A stretch of DNA of 64,000 bases from Poecilobothrus nobilitatus (taxonomy: Eukaryota > Arthropoda > Insecta > Diptera > Dolichopodidae): assembly GCA_947095535.1 (NCBI GenBank), contig OX352774.1:116067996-116131995 (forward strand), read 5' to 3'. The notes below the pieces were generated by a model that was not told the DNA's origin, did not search any database, and worked only from the letters and a program-made list of their open reading frames with translations. Positions within the stretch are counted from its first letter, which is position 1. Every line of letters begins with the position of its first letter. The position numbers and the translations under genes were made by a program. Below are positions 24,339-36,000 of the stretch, piece by piece.

Positions 24339-25592
24339 GTGTTCAAAATTGAGGTATCATTTTAGTTTTAATAAAATAAAGACTTTTTTTTTGAAATATT
24401 AAATATATTTTTATTTTAATTTATTACAAATAGGTTCCGGTTAATAATGAAAAATTATGTCGGCCAAGTGGCCCCCTCTACTACTTCGGCAGGGTTCCAA
24501 TCTTTTACCAAAATTCTGAATCACGTTGTTCAATAAACTGTTCTCAATGGTTGAAATCTGCTCGATAATGTTGTTTTTAAGCTCTTGAATTGTTGTGGGA
24601 TTATTGCTGTACACTGTCGATTTCACAAAACCCCACAAAAAAAAATCCAACGGTGTCAAATCGCACGATCTTGGTGGCCACATCACTCCTCCTCTACGAG
24701 AAATAATGCGATCTTCGAACTTTTCCTTCAAAAGATCCATTGTTTCTCTTGCTGTGTGGCAAGTGGCACCGTCCTGTTAAAACCACATATTCTCTACGTC
24801 CAAATCATCAATTTCTCGCCACAAAAAGCTTCGGATCATCTCCCAGTAGCGATTTCCATTGACCGTAATCGCATTTCCATTTGCGTTTTCAAAAATATAT
24901 GGTCCGATGATTCCTCCTGACCGCAAACCACACCAAACCGTAACTTTTTGTGGATGTACTGGTTGCTCTAAGATAACCCTTGGATTCTCTTTACCCCAAA
25001 TGCGGCAATTCTGTTTATTGACGTAACTATTGAGCTGAAAATGAGCTTCGTCGGTGAAGATTATTTTGTTAAAAAAATTATCGTTTTCTTCTTGTTCTTC
25101 GATTGCCCAAGAAACGAATTGCCGACGTAATGCATGGTCAGTTGGTTTTAATTCTTACGTCAGCTGGATCTTATAAGCCTTTAAATGGAGATCACGATGC
25201 AAAATGTTGAATAATGTGGATGGTTTGATGTTTAATTGCTGCGAACGATGACGAATGGAAGTTTTTGGATCTTCTTCAACACTTCTGCTCAAAGCTGCTA
25301 CATTCTCGGTTAAACGGTTTGATAAATGTTGATGGCACATTGTCAGCTTGATGGCACGATTTGTTGGAGCATTTTCTCTACCAAATTTTGTTCGAAATTT
25401 CCTAATTACATCTTGAAAACTTTTACCATTTTCAAAAAATGTTGTAATAACAAAAACACGTTGTTCCTTCGTGTAACGTTCCATATTAACTAACCGGAAT
25501 GTATTTAGAATATACCTATAGAAACCTCATATAAAAATTCCAGGTAGAAAAAAAATGGCGGCAAAATCAAAATGATACCTCAATTTTGAATA
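24339..25592 (-). mobile_element. Tc1/mariner-superfamily transposon, near complete
   Basis: A perfect 22-bp terminal inverted repeat lies at 24342-24363 and 25569-25590; the core is CAAAATTGAGGTATCATTTT. The transposase gene is on the minus strand between them. A TA dinucleotide abuts the right repeat (25591-25592), as expected for this superfamily. The left side is less clean: the nearest TA is several bases away. At about 1.25 kb the element has the usual size of a full-length mariner-like copy. Confidence 0.9.
24441..25484 (-). pseudogene. Mariner-type transposase with two nonsense codons
   Basis: The enzyme would bind the terminal repeats and cut and join DNA with a DDE/D-type catalytic domain. 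The frame is continuous for 348 codons from ATG at 25482-25484 to a stop at 24441. It has no frameshift and just two internal stops, at 25155-25157 and 24777-24779 (TAA just before QDGATCH). The N-terminus (YTKEQRVFVITTFFENGKSF) resembles the DUF4817-type helix-turn-helix of insect mariner-like proteins. The DDE region shows FTDEAHF for the first Asp, QDGATCHTA for the second and RSCDLTPLDFFLWG for the third. By my count 36 residues separate the second and third Asp, unlike the 34 of classical mariner. Without the stops the length, about 347 residues, would be normal. It is inactive as read unless a stop is a sequencing error. A Tc1-like or rosa-like group is possible; placement needs a tree. 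Confidence 0.85.
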
Positions 25593-26104
25593 CCAAAATT
25601 TTGAAATATTTCTACTAAAGGACAAACCTCTTTATTTTTAAATATACATATTATTACTAATAGAAATTTTATAAAATTACTTTAAAAGAAAAAATTTCAA
25701 TATCATATAACTACCATCATAATCATCAATCACATACTGGATCCAATATTATTATTCTAACTTTATCTTTATCAAAGTTATCTTCTCATCCGTTCTCAAT
25801 GTATTTTCATTTGATTGAGAATCGATGCAAATAAATTTTATGCAAAAAAAAACCTCAAAAATAAATAAATAAATATTATTCAAAATATTTAAAATTGCTC
25901 TGTACATGACAATAAAGATACTCAAAAAAGAAAATCAAAAAATACAGTAAATTCTCATTATGAGTTTAAATAAGTCTAAAAACTTTAACATTAAAATTAT
26001 TTTGAAGAATTTTAAGTGGCTACTATAAATACAGTACCTAACTAATGGTATTGTGGTTGATAAGTTGCAAACCTGGCAATCAAGATATATTATTATATTA
26101 ATCA
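25593..26104. other. AT-rich noncoding DNA
   Basis: No gene is recognised. Confidence 0.5.
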
Positions 26105-26320
26105 TATCGATAATACGAAAAATATCTTGGACCGACAGGTGCTCTAATGCCGAAAAGAAATGTAAACAAAAACTGTAAGTTATCAAAGATAAAAAAAAGA
26201 AAAAGCGACATATTTTGGTCACGTTATTAAAAGCCCCAAATACGAATTATTACAACTAATAATTCAATTAAAAAAAACGCATGGTCAGCTCAGTATAGGT
26301 AGAAGGAGGAGAATTAATGA
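26105..26320 (+). pseudogene. RTE-like LINE C-terminal relic
   Basis: The frame gives SWTDRCSNAEKK, a stop, then ATYFGHVIKSPKYELLQLII and GRRRRINES. This matches the end of the better preserved LINE in the gypsy element at 50.5-51.6 kb (YFGHIIRGQNYELLQLIVQG, GRRGVGRK). It carries stops and frameshifts and has lost its catalytic part. Confidence 0.65.
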
Positions 26321-26394
26321 AAGTATACTGTGTAGATGAATTATTTAATAAAGCTAAAAATACTTTTAAATTCATAATTAAGTCTTCCCTTTTC

Positions 26395-26545
26395 CAATCA
26401 GTACAATAGTACTTAAGGTCCACTAACATATTGATTGGTCAAAAAGAGAAGTGGTGTTTAGTGGATTATAGTCCCACACATTAATAGAGGAATCGTGCTT
26501 ATACCGCTCCTTTTCAACGTTTTTGGATGATTGCCACCTACTCTG
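26395..26545 (-). repeat. Family E dispersed repeat, copy 3
   Basis: On the minus strand AGAGTAGGTGGCAATCATCC is followed by GACTATAATCCACTAAACAC and CCAATCAATATG, in the same order as in the other copies. It lies next to a LINE relic (26.1-26.3 kb), which raises the possibility that family E is part of a larger element. Confidence 0.4.
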
Positions 26546-27229
26546 TAAAAAAACCATTAATCACAGAGATAAGCAACAATATAGTATAAAGTAATTTCAA
26601 GATCATCAACATTCGAAACTGGATAGGCAACGAAAACAAAGATACGAAATATCTCTTTTAATTTAAAACTAAAAAAGAATGCTGAGGAAAGCTTTAGAAT
26701 GATTTGAAAATTTTATATGTTATCTAACTTCTTAGAAGCTTAAAAGCAAAAAGATTTATTTGATATAATGAAACTGTAATTGAACTTAGTGAAAAGTTAA
26801 TACACCGTATTATTCAATAAAGATTACTTACCAATTTAGTTCAAGTTTAAGTTAAGAATTAAGTTTTAATGTAAATTTTAAATAATTAATTATTTGTTTA
26901 GTACAAATTGTATCAACTATTTTCAGGTTTATTGTATGACAAAGTTATTTTAGCGCTAGTTGAATAAATAGGGTGCATAATTATTTTCATACAATTAAAA
27001 ATCCACTTAATTAAAGTGATTAAAACTCTTTTAATGCTAAATGTAAATGTGCAATATTTCCAAAATTTTTCTCAAGAAGTACAAGAATATTTATATTAGT
27101 ATTTCAAATCAAATAGGATAATGTAATATTACTAAACCATCAGTTACTAAGCATATTATAGGTCGAGCACTAGTAGTAATTTCTAAAGTAAAAGCTATTT
27201 ATTTTATTAATATTATGTTTTTTATTTTT
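26546..27229. other. AT-rich noncoding DNA
   Basis: No gene is recognised. Confidence 0.5.
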
Positions 27230-27370
27230 TGCGACAGTAGGTGGGAGTCTCGAAAGACACCAATGATATCAACGCGCGAATTAACTTTGCTAGTGTTAAA
27301 CTTAACCAACTAAACGCCACCTCCCTTTTAAGCCAAACATTAGATTAGAATCTATGGTACAATGTACTGT
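27230..27370 (+). repeat. Family E dispersed repeat, copy 4
   Basis: CAGTAGGTGGGAGTCTCGAA, then CTAAACGCCACCTCCCTTTT, then AAGCCAAACATTAG, parallel to copy 1 (AGAGGTGG ... CTAAATCCACCTTCCCCTTAAGCC). This is the copy with the most G and C. Confidence 0.4.
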
Positions 27371-27479
27371 TTGATTCGGGGATTGCGAAAATAAGAAATA
27401 AGGAATAGGAATAAAGGAAATTGGGAAATATATGAAGTTATTGGATGTTGGGAAAATTATTTAGAACAAAGGCAGATTT

Positions 27480-27565
27480 ACTTGCTACCTATGCAAGATT
27501 TGAATCTCCACTCCCTTGATTAAGCCTTATCGAGGGAGTGGAGATTCCGAGGGAGTGGTGCTTAA
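27480..27565. repeat. Perfect 14-bp inverted repeat built on a SINE head fragment
   Basis: AATCTCCACTCCCT at 27503-27516 pairs perfectly with AGGGAGTGGAGATT at 27533-27546, leaving a 16-nt loop. CCGAGGGAGTGG then repeats at 27547-27558. The words GATTTGAATC and GAGGGAGTG also occur in reversed SINE heads (17.2 and 46.3 kb), so this looks like an inverted duplication of a SINE piece. It could also act as a strong RNA hairpin if transcribed. Confidence 0.6.
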
Positions 27566-28353
27566 AGGCTAGGTCGATTCCAATTTGAATAATTAAATAA
27601 ATTGCATACGCTGAGACTAAAATAAAAATTATTTTGAAATTATTTAAAAATAATATTCTTTTATTCAGCTAATCAAATTTCTTTTATTGTTACAACAGAA
27701 AAGTTCTGATATCTTCATTGTTTATTGTGTAATAATATAATCCTTAAATGTCCAGAAAATAAATTTGCAAGAAAAATTTTTGTGAACATTTTTTTTATCA
27801 TAAACACAGTTAAAAACAAATTTGTCATGTATTGTAACCATGTACCTACTTCTGTATATTATATTTCTGTACATTTTAAACAAAAGATTTTTTTCCAGTA
27901 ATATGTAAAACAAAAAAAAAAAAACTTTTATATTAAACATGGACAACATTTAGATATTAATATTAATTGGATTTTTTTGTTTTTCTGTTTTATTTCTTTC
28001 TTGATAGAACTGAAAGTAGAAAAACAATTAATAACATGCAACTTTGTCATATTCTTTTTCAAAGTTCATAAAATGTACAAGAAATAGGTGTTGTTTCCTT
28101 CCAAAAAAAAAATAACCATGTCAATGTCTTTTGTTTTAAAATTTAAAAAAATTCATATGGTTATTTTCAAAAATATATTAAATATTTTTATTCTGAATAT
28201 GCCAAAAAAAAAAAAATTGTAACATTATTTCCTGACAGAAAAGTTTACAACATTAGAAGATTATGGTAATTTAATCGAATTCTAAGGATTTTGTTTAAAG
28301 GCGCCTAAAAGTATGCAACATAATATATCAATATATCAACACTATATCAATTT
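27566..28353. other. AT-rich noncoding DNA
   Basis: No gene is recognised. The open frame on the minus strand at 27722-27949 shows no domain. Confidence 0.5.
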
Positions 28354-28657
28354 TAAGAATCCTAAGGGGCTTCGGTAGCCTAGTGGGTAGGCGCGTGGCG
28401 TATTAACCGAAGGAGTGTGGGTTCGATCCCTGCACAGGTCGTAAGTGTTTTTCTTTACATACCCCCCTTACGACCAAATATAATGTAAATATATAGTATA
28501 TCATATAAACAAAATAAATAATATTAGTATATAATTTAATAATAGTATAAAAACCTATAATGGCCTTGGTAGCCGATGGTTCAATAATATTGCATTACAT
28601 TTATGTATGCAATGTTAATATAAATAAATAAATAAATAAATAAAATAAGAATCCTAA
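28354..28657 (+). mobile_element. SINE type 1, complete, with 12-bp target-site duplication
   Basis: The body runs 28366-28645 and is flanked by TAAGAATCCTAA at 28354-28365 and 28646-28657. The tRNA-like head has A box TAGCCTAGTGGG (28376-28387) and B box GGTTCGATCCC (28420-28430), both perfect matches to the Pol III consensus. After the head come a CTTTACATACCCCCCTTACG block and a body ending in a TAAATAAATAAA tail. Such elements move through the enzymes of a LINE with a matching tail; the LINE at 5.8 kb ends in a similar TAAA repeat, which makes it a candidate partner (inference). Intact duplications indicate a fairly young insertion. Confidence 0.92.
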
Positions 28658-28679
28658 ATATGCTTTTAAAGAGGCTTCT

Positions 28680-28870
28680 GTAAAAATGATTAGCCCCAAT
28701 ATTATTTCACAATAATGGAAGGGCTACGTGTAAGAAAGTTAATAATTATGATCCTAATGACATGAGTTCTATCAACATAGAATATGACGTGTATATACCA
28801 GATAGGGATAAAACATTAAACAGAAGTAAACAGAAGTTATTAGTGGTTAGAAGGTACTTATTAGTGTACA
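28680..28870 (+). pseudogene. Family X coding-like relic, copy 1
   Basis: One frame reads ILFHNNGRATCKKVNNYDPN, then INIEYDVYIPDRDKTLNRSK. It aligns with copies at 40622-40920 and 45037-45435 around the conserved RATCK, a D/N-P-x-N/D word, I-x-YD-x-x-x-P-x-(K/R)DK and L-N/S. The N-terminal part and the YWWL end are lost. The family is not recognised. Confidence 0.5.
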
Positions 28871-29317
28871 TAAATATCAAAAAAAAAATTTTTATTTTCT
28901 TTTTATTTTAAATTTTAAAAATAATTTTTTCTTTGTTGGTTTTTCCCGAATATTTAACAGTTCGGGAAAAACCCATAAAGAAAAAAGGGGTGGGAGTTAG
29001 GTTAAGTTTATTTTATTAGGATTAAGTTTTAATTATACTTTTAAAATTTTTGAAATAACCTTGGTTTTTTATAAGACTTTCCAAGAAAAAAAAAAAAAGC
29101 AAATGAAGAAAAACTTATATTGTTAAATAAATATTCAAAAAGACTTTTTTTAAATAAATTCATTTAAGACTAGTTTAAGATTAGCGAAAAAAAAAATTTT
29201 TTGTTATTTTTAAAGCTAATAATGTTAATTTGTGAAATATAACCATTTTTTTTGTAATTTTTTTTTAGGTTTAGCTGTTATTGAATAAATAAATAATTAA
29301 AAAAAAAAACAAAAAAA
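28871..29317. other. AT-rich noncoding DNA
   Basis: No gene is recognised. TTCGGGAAAAACCCATAAAG and a near mirror occur around 28940-28980 as a small inverted repeat. Confidence 0.5.
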
Positions 29318-30785
29318 GGGGCTTCGGTAGCCTAGTGGGTAGGCGTGTGACGTATTAACCGAAGTAGTGAGGGTTCGATCCCTGCACAGGTCGTAAGTGT
29401 TTTTATACCCTACATATTAAGTATAGGGTATATTAACTTTGGTATGGTGTTTGTAACCACCAAAAGGAACCGAGTTAGGTATAGACATGTATATATATTC
29501 TAAATCAGGATCACCGCCTGAGTCGATTTAGCGATGTCCGTCCGTCCGTCCGTACGCACGATAACTCAAAAAATAATGATGCTATCTTGATGAAATTTAT
29601 ACTGTAGGTTAACAATGACTAAGGTAAGGCGGGAATTGTAAATGGGCGAAATCGGACCATGCGTTCGAGTACCTCCCATACAACTCCCAAAACCTAATAC
29701 GCATATTTTCGAAATTAATAAAGATAGAAACATTAAAATTTCGTACGAGGGTTTGTTTTTCTGAATCCCTGATATCCCCAAAATTTGAGATGAATTGGAG
29801 TGATTGTTCGGGTACCTCCCATACAAATCCCAAAACCGAACAAGCATATATTCTAAATTAATAAAGATAGAAACTTCAAATTTGGTACTAGGGTGTTGTT
29901 TCTTGAATCCCTGATTTGTCCAAAATTTGAGATGAATTGGAGGAGCTGTTCGTGTACCTCCCATACAACTCCCAAAACCAAACATGCATATCTTCGAAAT
30001 TAATAAATATAGGAACTTCAAATTTGATACGAGGGTGCTGTTTCCTACATCCCTGATTTGTCTAAAATTTCAGATGAATTGGAGTGGTCGTTCGGGTACC
30101 GCCCATACAACTCCCAAAACCGAACAAGCGTATCTTCGAAATTAATAAAGATAGAAACTTCAAATTTAGTACTAGGGTGTTGTTTCCTGAATCCCTGATT
30201 TGTCCAAAATTTAAAATGAATTAGAATGGTTGTTCGGGTATCTGCCACACAACTTCTAAGACCAAACAAGCATATCTTCGAAATTAATAAATATATAAAC
30301 TTGAAATTTGATATAAGAATGTTCTACCCTATTGATGTCTCTAAAATTTGAGATGAATTGGGGTGGTGGTCCGCGTACCTTCACACACTTCCCAAGACCT
30401 AACAAGCATATTTTCGAATTTAATAAAGATAGAAATCTGAAATTTTGTACAAAGGTTGTAAAAGCCTTTATTTTTTTAGCTTAGTTATATTAAATACCTA
30501 ACTAAAATAACTTATGGATTTTTAATTTTATTTGAATTTTTTAGGTGTAGGGTATAAATAAGTAGGTTGCATCGACTTACTGTTACTTTTACTTGTTTTC
30601 TTTACATACCCCCCTTACGACCAAATATAATGTAAATATATAGTATATAATATAAACAAAATAAAATAATATTAGTATATAATTTAATAATAGTATAAAA
30701 ACCTATAATGGCCTAGGTAGCCGATCGTTCAATAATATTCCAAAATGGTTCAAAAATATTTATTTATTAAATAAATAAATAAAAT
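29318..30785 (+). mobile_element. SINE type 1, split by a DINE-like insertion
   Basis: The head (29318-29404) is nearly identical to that of the SINE at 28366, with A box TAGCCTAGTGGG and B box GGTTCGATCCC. It breaks within the T run after GTAAGTG and resumes at about 30596 with TTTTCTTTACATACCCCC, continuing to a TAAATAAATAAA tail near 30770-30785. The unbroken copy at 28441 reads GTAAGTGTTTTTCTTTACAT, so the insertion site is directly visible. No clear target-site duplication flanks the SINE. Confidence 0.9.
29405..30595 (+). mobile_element. DINE-1/Helentron-like element, family C, copy 1
   Basis: It opens with a 9-bp perfect inverted repeat, TATACCCTA (29404-29412) and TAGGGTATA (29424-29432). 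Next come GAGTCGATTTAGCGATGTCC and a GTCCGTCCGTCCGT run, which strongly recall Drosophila DINE-1/INE-1 (GAGTCGATCTAGCCATGTCC). The centre is a tandem array of about 143-bp units (CCTCCCATACAACTCCCAAA at about 29672, 29815 and 29957, with further diverged units). It ends TAAGTCGATGCAACC when read on the minus strand, then TTACTTTTACTTG. It sits in a T tract without a duplicated target, as expected for Helentron-related elements. Open frames across it follow the tandem unit and are not genes. Confidence 0.85.
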
Positions 30786-31997
30786 ACAAAATGACTTAAA
30801 ACCAAAAAGTTACTCTTATATAAAAGTTTAAAATACGTTATAATATAAAAACCTTCAAAATTATATGAAACTGTTTTATTTTTATTTTTAAAATTTTATA
30901 ATATGGATTATGACAATTCGAAAACAATTTTTGGCAATACTTACAGTATAAACCTATTTCGAAACAAGAAAGAAGGAAATAATACAGAAAAACATAACGT
31001 ATATGGATATAAAACTTATACTAACAAGAAATGCAAAATAAAAAAATAAAAAAGCACTAAAACAAAAATATAATTGGAAATACTTTGAAAAAAGGTATTT
31101 ATATTTCAACAAAAGCGGAATTAGAAAGAAAGAGAAAAATTGAGTATTACAATATGTTCCAATAATTTTGATTTGAAAATTTCTTTTTCTCTTCGAAAAC
31201 TTGAATAAAAAATAGAATAAAAACAATATCAAGATGCAAAATAGGAATGAGAAAGGATCAAACAATACAGTACATATGACGTCTGTATCTATTTAATAAA
31301 TAATTTTCGAAAGACAAGAACTTATTTCCTTAGACTTTCTGAAAACCTGGTATCAAAAAAAATTTTTTTTTTTTTTATATTTAAAAAAAATTTTAAATTT
31401 AAATTTTTTTTTCTTAAAATAGAGTGAGTACATACCTATATAGATATTTATATACATTTTATAAATTTTATATATATTATATACATAAGTAGAAAGAATA
31501 ATAGAAAAATGTTTATGTATTAAATGGATTTAACCTGTGCATAAAGTTTTAAATTACTTACAAAGTTTTTTACTTTATAAGAAGTTAAATTGTTTTTGGA
31601 ATTGAGAATGAGTTAAACATTCAAATTACACATTTAGTTAGGTATTGAAAAAACCTTGTTAATTTTAACAATATAAACATATTCCTTATTTTTTTCTTTC
31701 TTTTAACTAGGAAGGAGTTTATATGATTGTGCAAACAAAGTAAGTGAGTAAAGTGAGCTTTACTAAAAATTCAATTTTAAATCAAATTTATGATATTTCA
31801 TAACTTAATGCTTAAACAGTAAACACCTGTTCGAAAATAAGTATAACTTGTCATGAAATTTCTTTAGTGTAAATCTTGGGGCAGAATTAAAAGAGATTTT
31901 TCCAATACTTTTTCTATAAAACAGGAAAAATTAAAATTTTTTTTTTTTTATCCAAATTACCTAAATTCAATTAGGTATCAATTTAATTTTCAAATTT
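30786..31997. other. AT-rich noncoding DNA
   Basis: No gene is recognised. The 103-codon frame on the minus strand (30954-31265) is very Phe/Leu-rich from AT composition. Confidence 0.5.
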
Positions 31998-33068
31998 TTA
32001 TACCCCTATGAACTATGTTCAAGGGTATAATAAATTTGCCATTACTTTTGTGACACCTTAAAGGAGTTGAGCTAGATATAGTGTCAAAGGTATGGATCGG
32101 CTCAGAATTGAATTCTGAGTCGATTAAGCCATGTACGTCCGTCCGCACGATAACTCAAAAAATAAAGGAGCTAGGGGGCTGAAATTTTTTTACGTCACTT
32201 TTGCAAAATTGTTAGTTTTGCTATTTAAATCCAACATTTTCGGTCGGCGGGTTCGAGTAGCTGCCATACAACTTCTATTTTTATATAGAAATAACTCAGT
32301 ATCTATTCAAGCTAGGTTTCTGAAATTTTGCAAATGATAATCAAGTTTTATGGCAACAACTTCTGCAAAATTTGGTTGTGGTGGTGCGACGGGTTCGGGT
32401 AGCTGCCATACAACTTCTCTTTTTAAATGAAAATAACTCAATGTCCGTCCGCACGATAACTCAAAAAAATAAAGGAGCTAGGAGGCTGAAATTTTTTTTA
32501 CGTCACTTTTACAAAATTGTTAGTTTTGCTATTTAACTCCAGCATTTTCGGCCGCCGGGTTCGAGTAGCTGCCATACAACTTCTTTCTTTAAATGGAAAT
32601 AACCCAGTGTCTATTCAATCTAGGTATCTGAAATTTTGCAAATGATGATCGAGTTTTATGGCAACAACTTCTGTAAAATTTGGTTGTGATGATATGACAC
32701 GTTCGGATAGTTGCCATACAACTTCTCTTTTTAAATGAAAATAACTCAGTGTCTATTGAAGCTAGCTATCTGAAATTTAGTGAAAAAGTGTCGAGTTGCA
32801 TGCCAAAAACTTTTGTCAAATTTGATTGGTCTAAAGCAGCCGGTTCAGGCTTTTTGCATTTCTTGGAACTTAATGAAGCTAGGCGCAATAGATTCGGGTA
32901 GCTATCATACAACTCCACAATTTACATAAATATATATCTGTAGTTCGGTACTAAAACATCTGAATGTTTTTAAAAGATGATCAAGTTTTATAGAAACAGG
33001 ATATATTACGTTCATACGGGTATCCCAGAGTTGACACAGTCTACTCTACTGCACTCTTCCTCGTTTTT
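31998..33068 (+). mobile_element. DINE-1/Helentron-like element, family B, copy 1
   Basis: It starts TTATACCCCTATGAACTATG with a GGGTATAA partner, then a GGATCGGCTCAGAATTGAAT block, GAGTCGATTAAGCCATGTAC and a GTCCGTCCGCACGATAACTC motif. A 306-bp unit is tandemly repeated: GTCCGCACGA begins at 32141 and again at 32447. Each unit holds smaller repeats around GCCATACAACTTCT. The far end is ACTGCACTCTTCCTCGTTTTT, the reverse of the family A terminus (AAAACGAGGAAGA), so A and B share an end. No real ORF. Confidence 0.8.
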
Positions 33069-36000
33069 TATAAATTTCAAAACAAAACCAGAAGATTTAA
33101 ATGGTTGTTATCCTTTATAAGGAATCTAAATTTCAAGTTCTATTTTATTTAAAATTTATCTAAATGGGCAACTTTTTAACACTTTTAAGTTCCAACATCT
33201 GATAATATTTACAAAAACAAAAAAAAAATTAAAACTTTTTTCAATTATTGTTATTCTATTTTTTTATCAATACGATTTATCAAAAACATGTTTTTCCTAA
33301 GGAATAGGAGTGAGAATACTAGTTCTAAAATTTTATTTTTCCTATAAAACTTTTCTAAAAAAAAAATTTTAACCTTAGAATTTTAATCTTTCTTTTTTTC
33401 AATTATTACCTTCAATAAAATTAATTTTTATAAATAATTTTAAAATTTTTGTTTTTCGTTTTTTTGTTACCATGCCAAGATTTTGGTAGAACTACTTGAC
33501 CACTCTTCTTTATTTTCTTTGATTAAAAATCATTTCTAAGAAAAACCAAATTCTGACTAAATTCTTTAATTGAAAATTTTGTTTTCAGGATTTTCTGAAA
33601 TCCTTATAAAAGATTTTTTCTATGAAATAATTTTCTTTTTTTTTTTTGTAAGTAATAAATTAAGAAAAAAACAAAACACACATATATTGGCTTTTCAAAG
33701 AAAAAAAAAAGATATAAAAAAATGATAAGTAGGGAAGGGATAAACTAGGAATTTTAAAACCAATTTAAAAAAAAATATATTTAATTAAAGATATTAAAAA
33801 AATAGACTGAAATTCCTTTTATTTACAGTAGAATCTTAAATTAAAAGTTATTATCTTTTAGACGAGTAAGTAGTATTGGTAAGGGAAGTTACGTTAGGAG
33901 TTTTAAAATAGTTATTTACATGTAAAACTTTACATGGAAACTAAGAGGATTTTTTTGGTGTTAGTCTGGTAAGTCTGGTTAGTAAAGAACTCAAAGATGA
34001 TAGAGAAGAGATATCATATAAAACTATATGGAAAATAAAAAATATGGTAGGTGAAAAAGCTTAAGTGCATTTATTTTAAACCCCTTTTAAATAAACCGCA
34101 ACTCTTTTACAGATCACAACAACATAATAAATATTAAAGAAGAAACTTTTGTTGAATAACTTTAATTATGGAAATGTTTATTACATAACTTTAACAATGG
34201 CACAAACTTTTAAATTCTCAGAAGAAAGAAGAATTTCGAGATTCCTATTCCAGCCCCGAAATAATGATCTTACTAACAGCCCAATATAATCAAAAACCGA
34301 AGATGGTTTTCTATTAATATTAGTGGTGCGACTCTCAACTCTTATCCATAAATCACAGCAATATCAGTAATACGAGAAAGTTTGAACTTTCATTTAAACA
34401 CGGAATTCATCTATATTATGAATTTGCAGCTCTTGCTCTAAAAAAAAGAAAGTTTCTGAAAAAGTTTTTTTCTAAACCACTTTTTCGATTTGCCGCAGGA
34501 CAACTTAATTACAACACTTTGTAATAAGCTCTTAATGGCTTAATTAAGTCAATTTTCTCCTGGATATCACAACAGGCTTAAACTGTTGTAAAATGTCCAT
34601 CTAGAGTTTATTTTTGTCTACATACCTACCCAAATGATATAAAATTTGCATAAAGCATAAAGTTTCATAATGAAAATTCATTAAATTAATTTAAAGATTT
34701 TTGTGATCTACTAATTTTTTTTTACTCAAATTTAAACATTTTTTCGGAACTAAGTAAAACTGTATTTTCTTTTATTAAAGAATTAGAAATTTTAAAAAAA
34801 AAGTTTATTACAAAATTTTTATAAAAGTTTTGAAGAAATTTTTCTTAATTTTCGAATTTTACTACTATATACTGCTGAAAACCTGGTAATAATTTCTTTT
34901 TTTTAAATTTTTATTGAAAAATAAATTTTTTTTTTTAATTTTTTAAATATTTAAAGTACAAAAATGAAACTTACTTACAGTGCGGATCATAAAAATCAGT
35001 TTTCATTTGATAAGGAAAAATAACGAGTAGTTTTTACCTGAAATAAAGAAAAAAATTTGAAAATTTTTAATTAAAAAATTATCTTTATTTAAAAACAAAA
35101 CAAATCTCAGAATTTTTCTAAATTACAAGCAAATGTTGACAACGCATAAATCTATCTACCATATCTAACATACAAATGTATAACTCAAAAATATTTTATT
35201 GACTACAGTTTTCAAGAATACATAAACAGTCCAACGCCCTAAATTGGGCCCAATTCTTCCTCCTTTCAACTTAATAATTACTAAATTAACTTATTAGATT
35301 ACTTATACTCAAAATTTTACTCAAAATTTAACTCAAAATTTTTTTTAAATTTTTTTGTTTGTTTTGTTGGTTTATTGTCCATATTTTAATGTTTATTACT
35401 GTATAAATTTTTATTAAACCAACAAATATATACCCACATAAAAGAAATATAAATAAAAATAAAATTTATTACCATATGTTCCCATATTCAAACCCATTAC
35501 AATCAATTTACACCACATTCTAGTAGCTCGTAATATGTGGGTTTGAATACTATATATACAAAAAAAAGATAACATGTATTGAAAATTCAAATAAAATATT
35601 TTTAAATAATTTCGTTTTTTTTTTTGGAAAATATGAGGGATAAAACACATGTATGTATGAAACTTTACCGAAAATTAAATAAAACAAAAGTTAATTCAAT
35701 TAGTGAGAGAAAAGCATTGCAAATCAATTTTTTCAACTAGAAACTTTTAAGAAAAAGGAGTATTTTTACAAATGCTAGGAGTGGATCAATAAAAATATTA
35801 TATTCTATGTATTCTAGACTTTTATAGTTCTAGATATAGATGTTAATAAAAAAAAAAAAAAACTTAGTTTCTTTTAAAGCCTGAAATAATTGAGGAGCTT
35901 ATTCTTTTCTTAGTATGATTTCAATTCAAACTTACTCTATCATAAGATTTCTATATAACTAATAATAACCAATTTTCTTCCTATATTTCCTGTACTAAAG

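Noticed and set aside
24585..24920. Plus-strand frames of 61 and 111 codons
   Set aside because: Antisense to the mariner transposase; the minus strand has the recognisable catalytic motifs.
28366..28440. Possible tRNA gene
   Set aside because: A and B boxes are perfect, but a SINE body, a TAAA tail and 12-bp duplications follow, and near-identical heads occur elsewhere.
29566..30269. Minus-strand frames encoding a peptide repeated several times (LISKICMFGFGSCMGG-type)
   Set aside because: The peptide repeat follows the 143-bp tandem unit of the family C element. There is no homologous protein that I know, and frames shift between units.
30954..31265. 103-codon Phe-rich frame on the minus strand
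   Set aside because: Low-complexity hydrophobic composition expected from AT-rich DNA; no motif, start context or homologue recognised.
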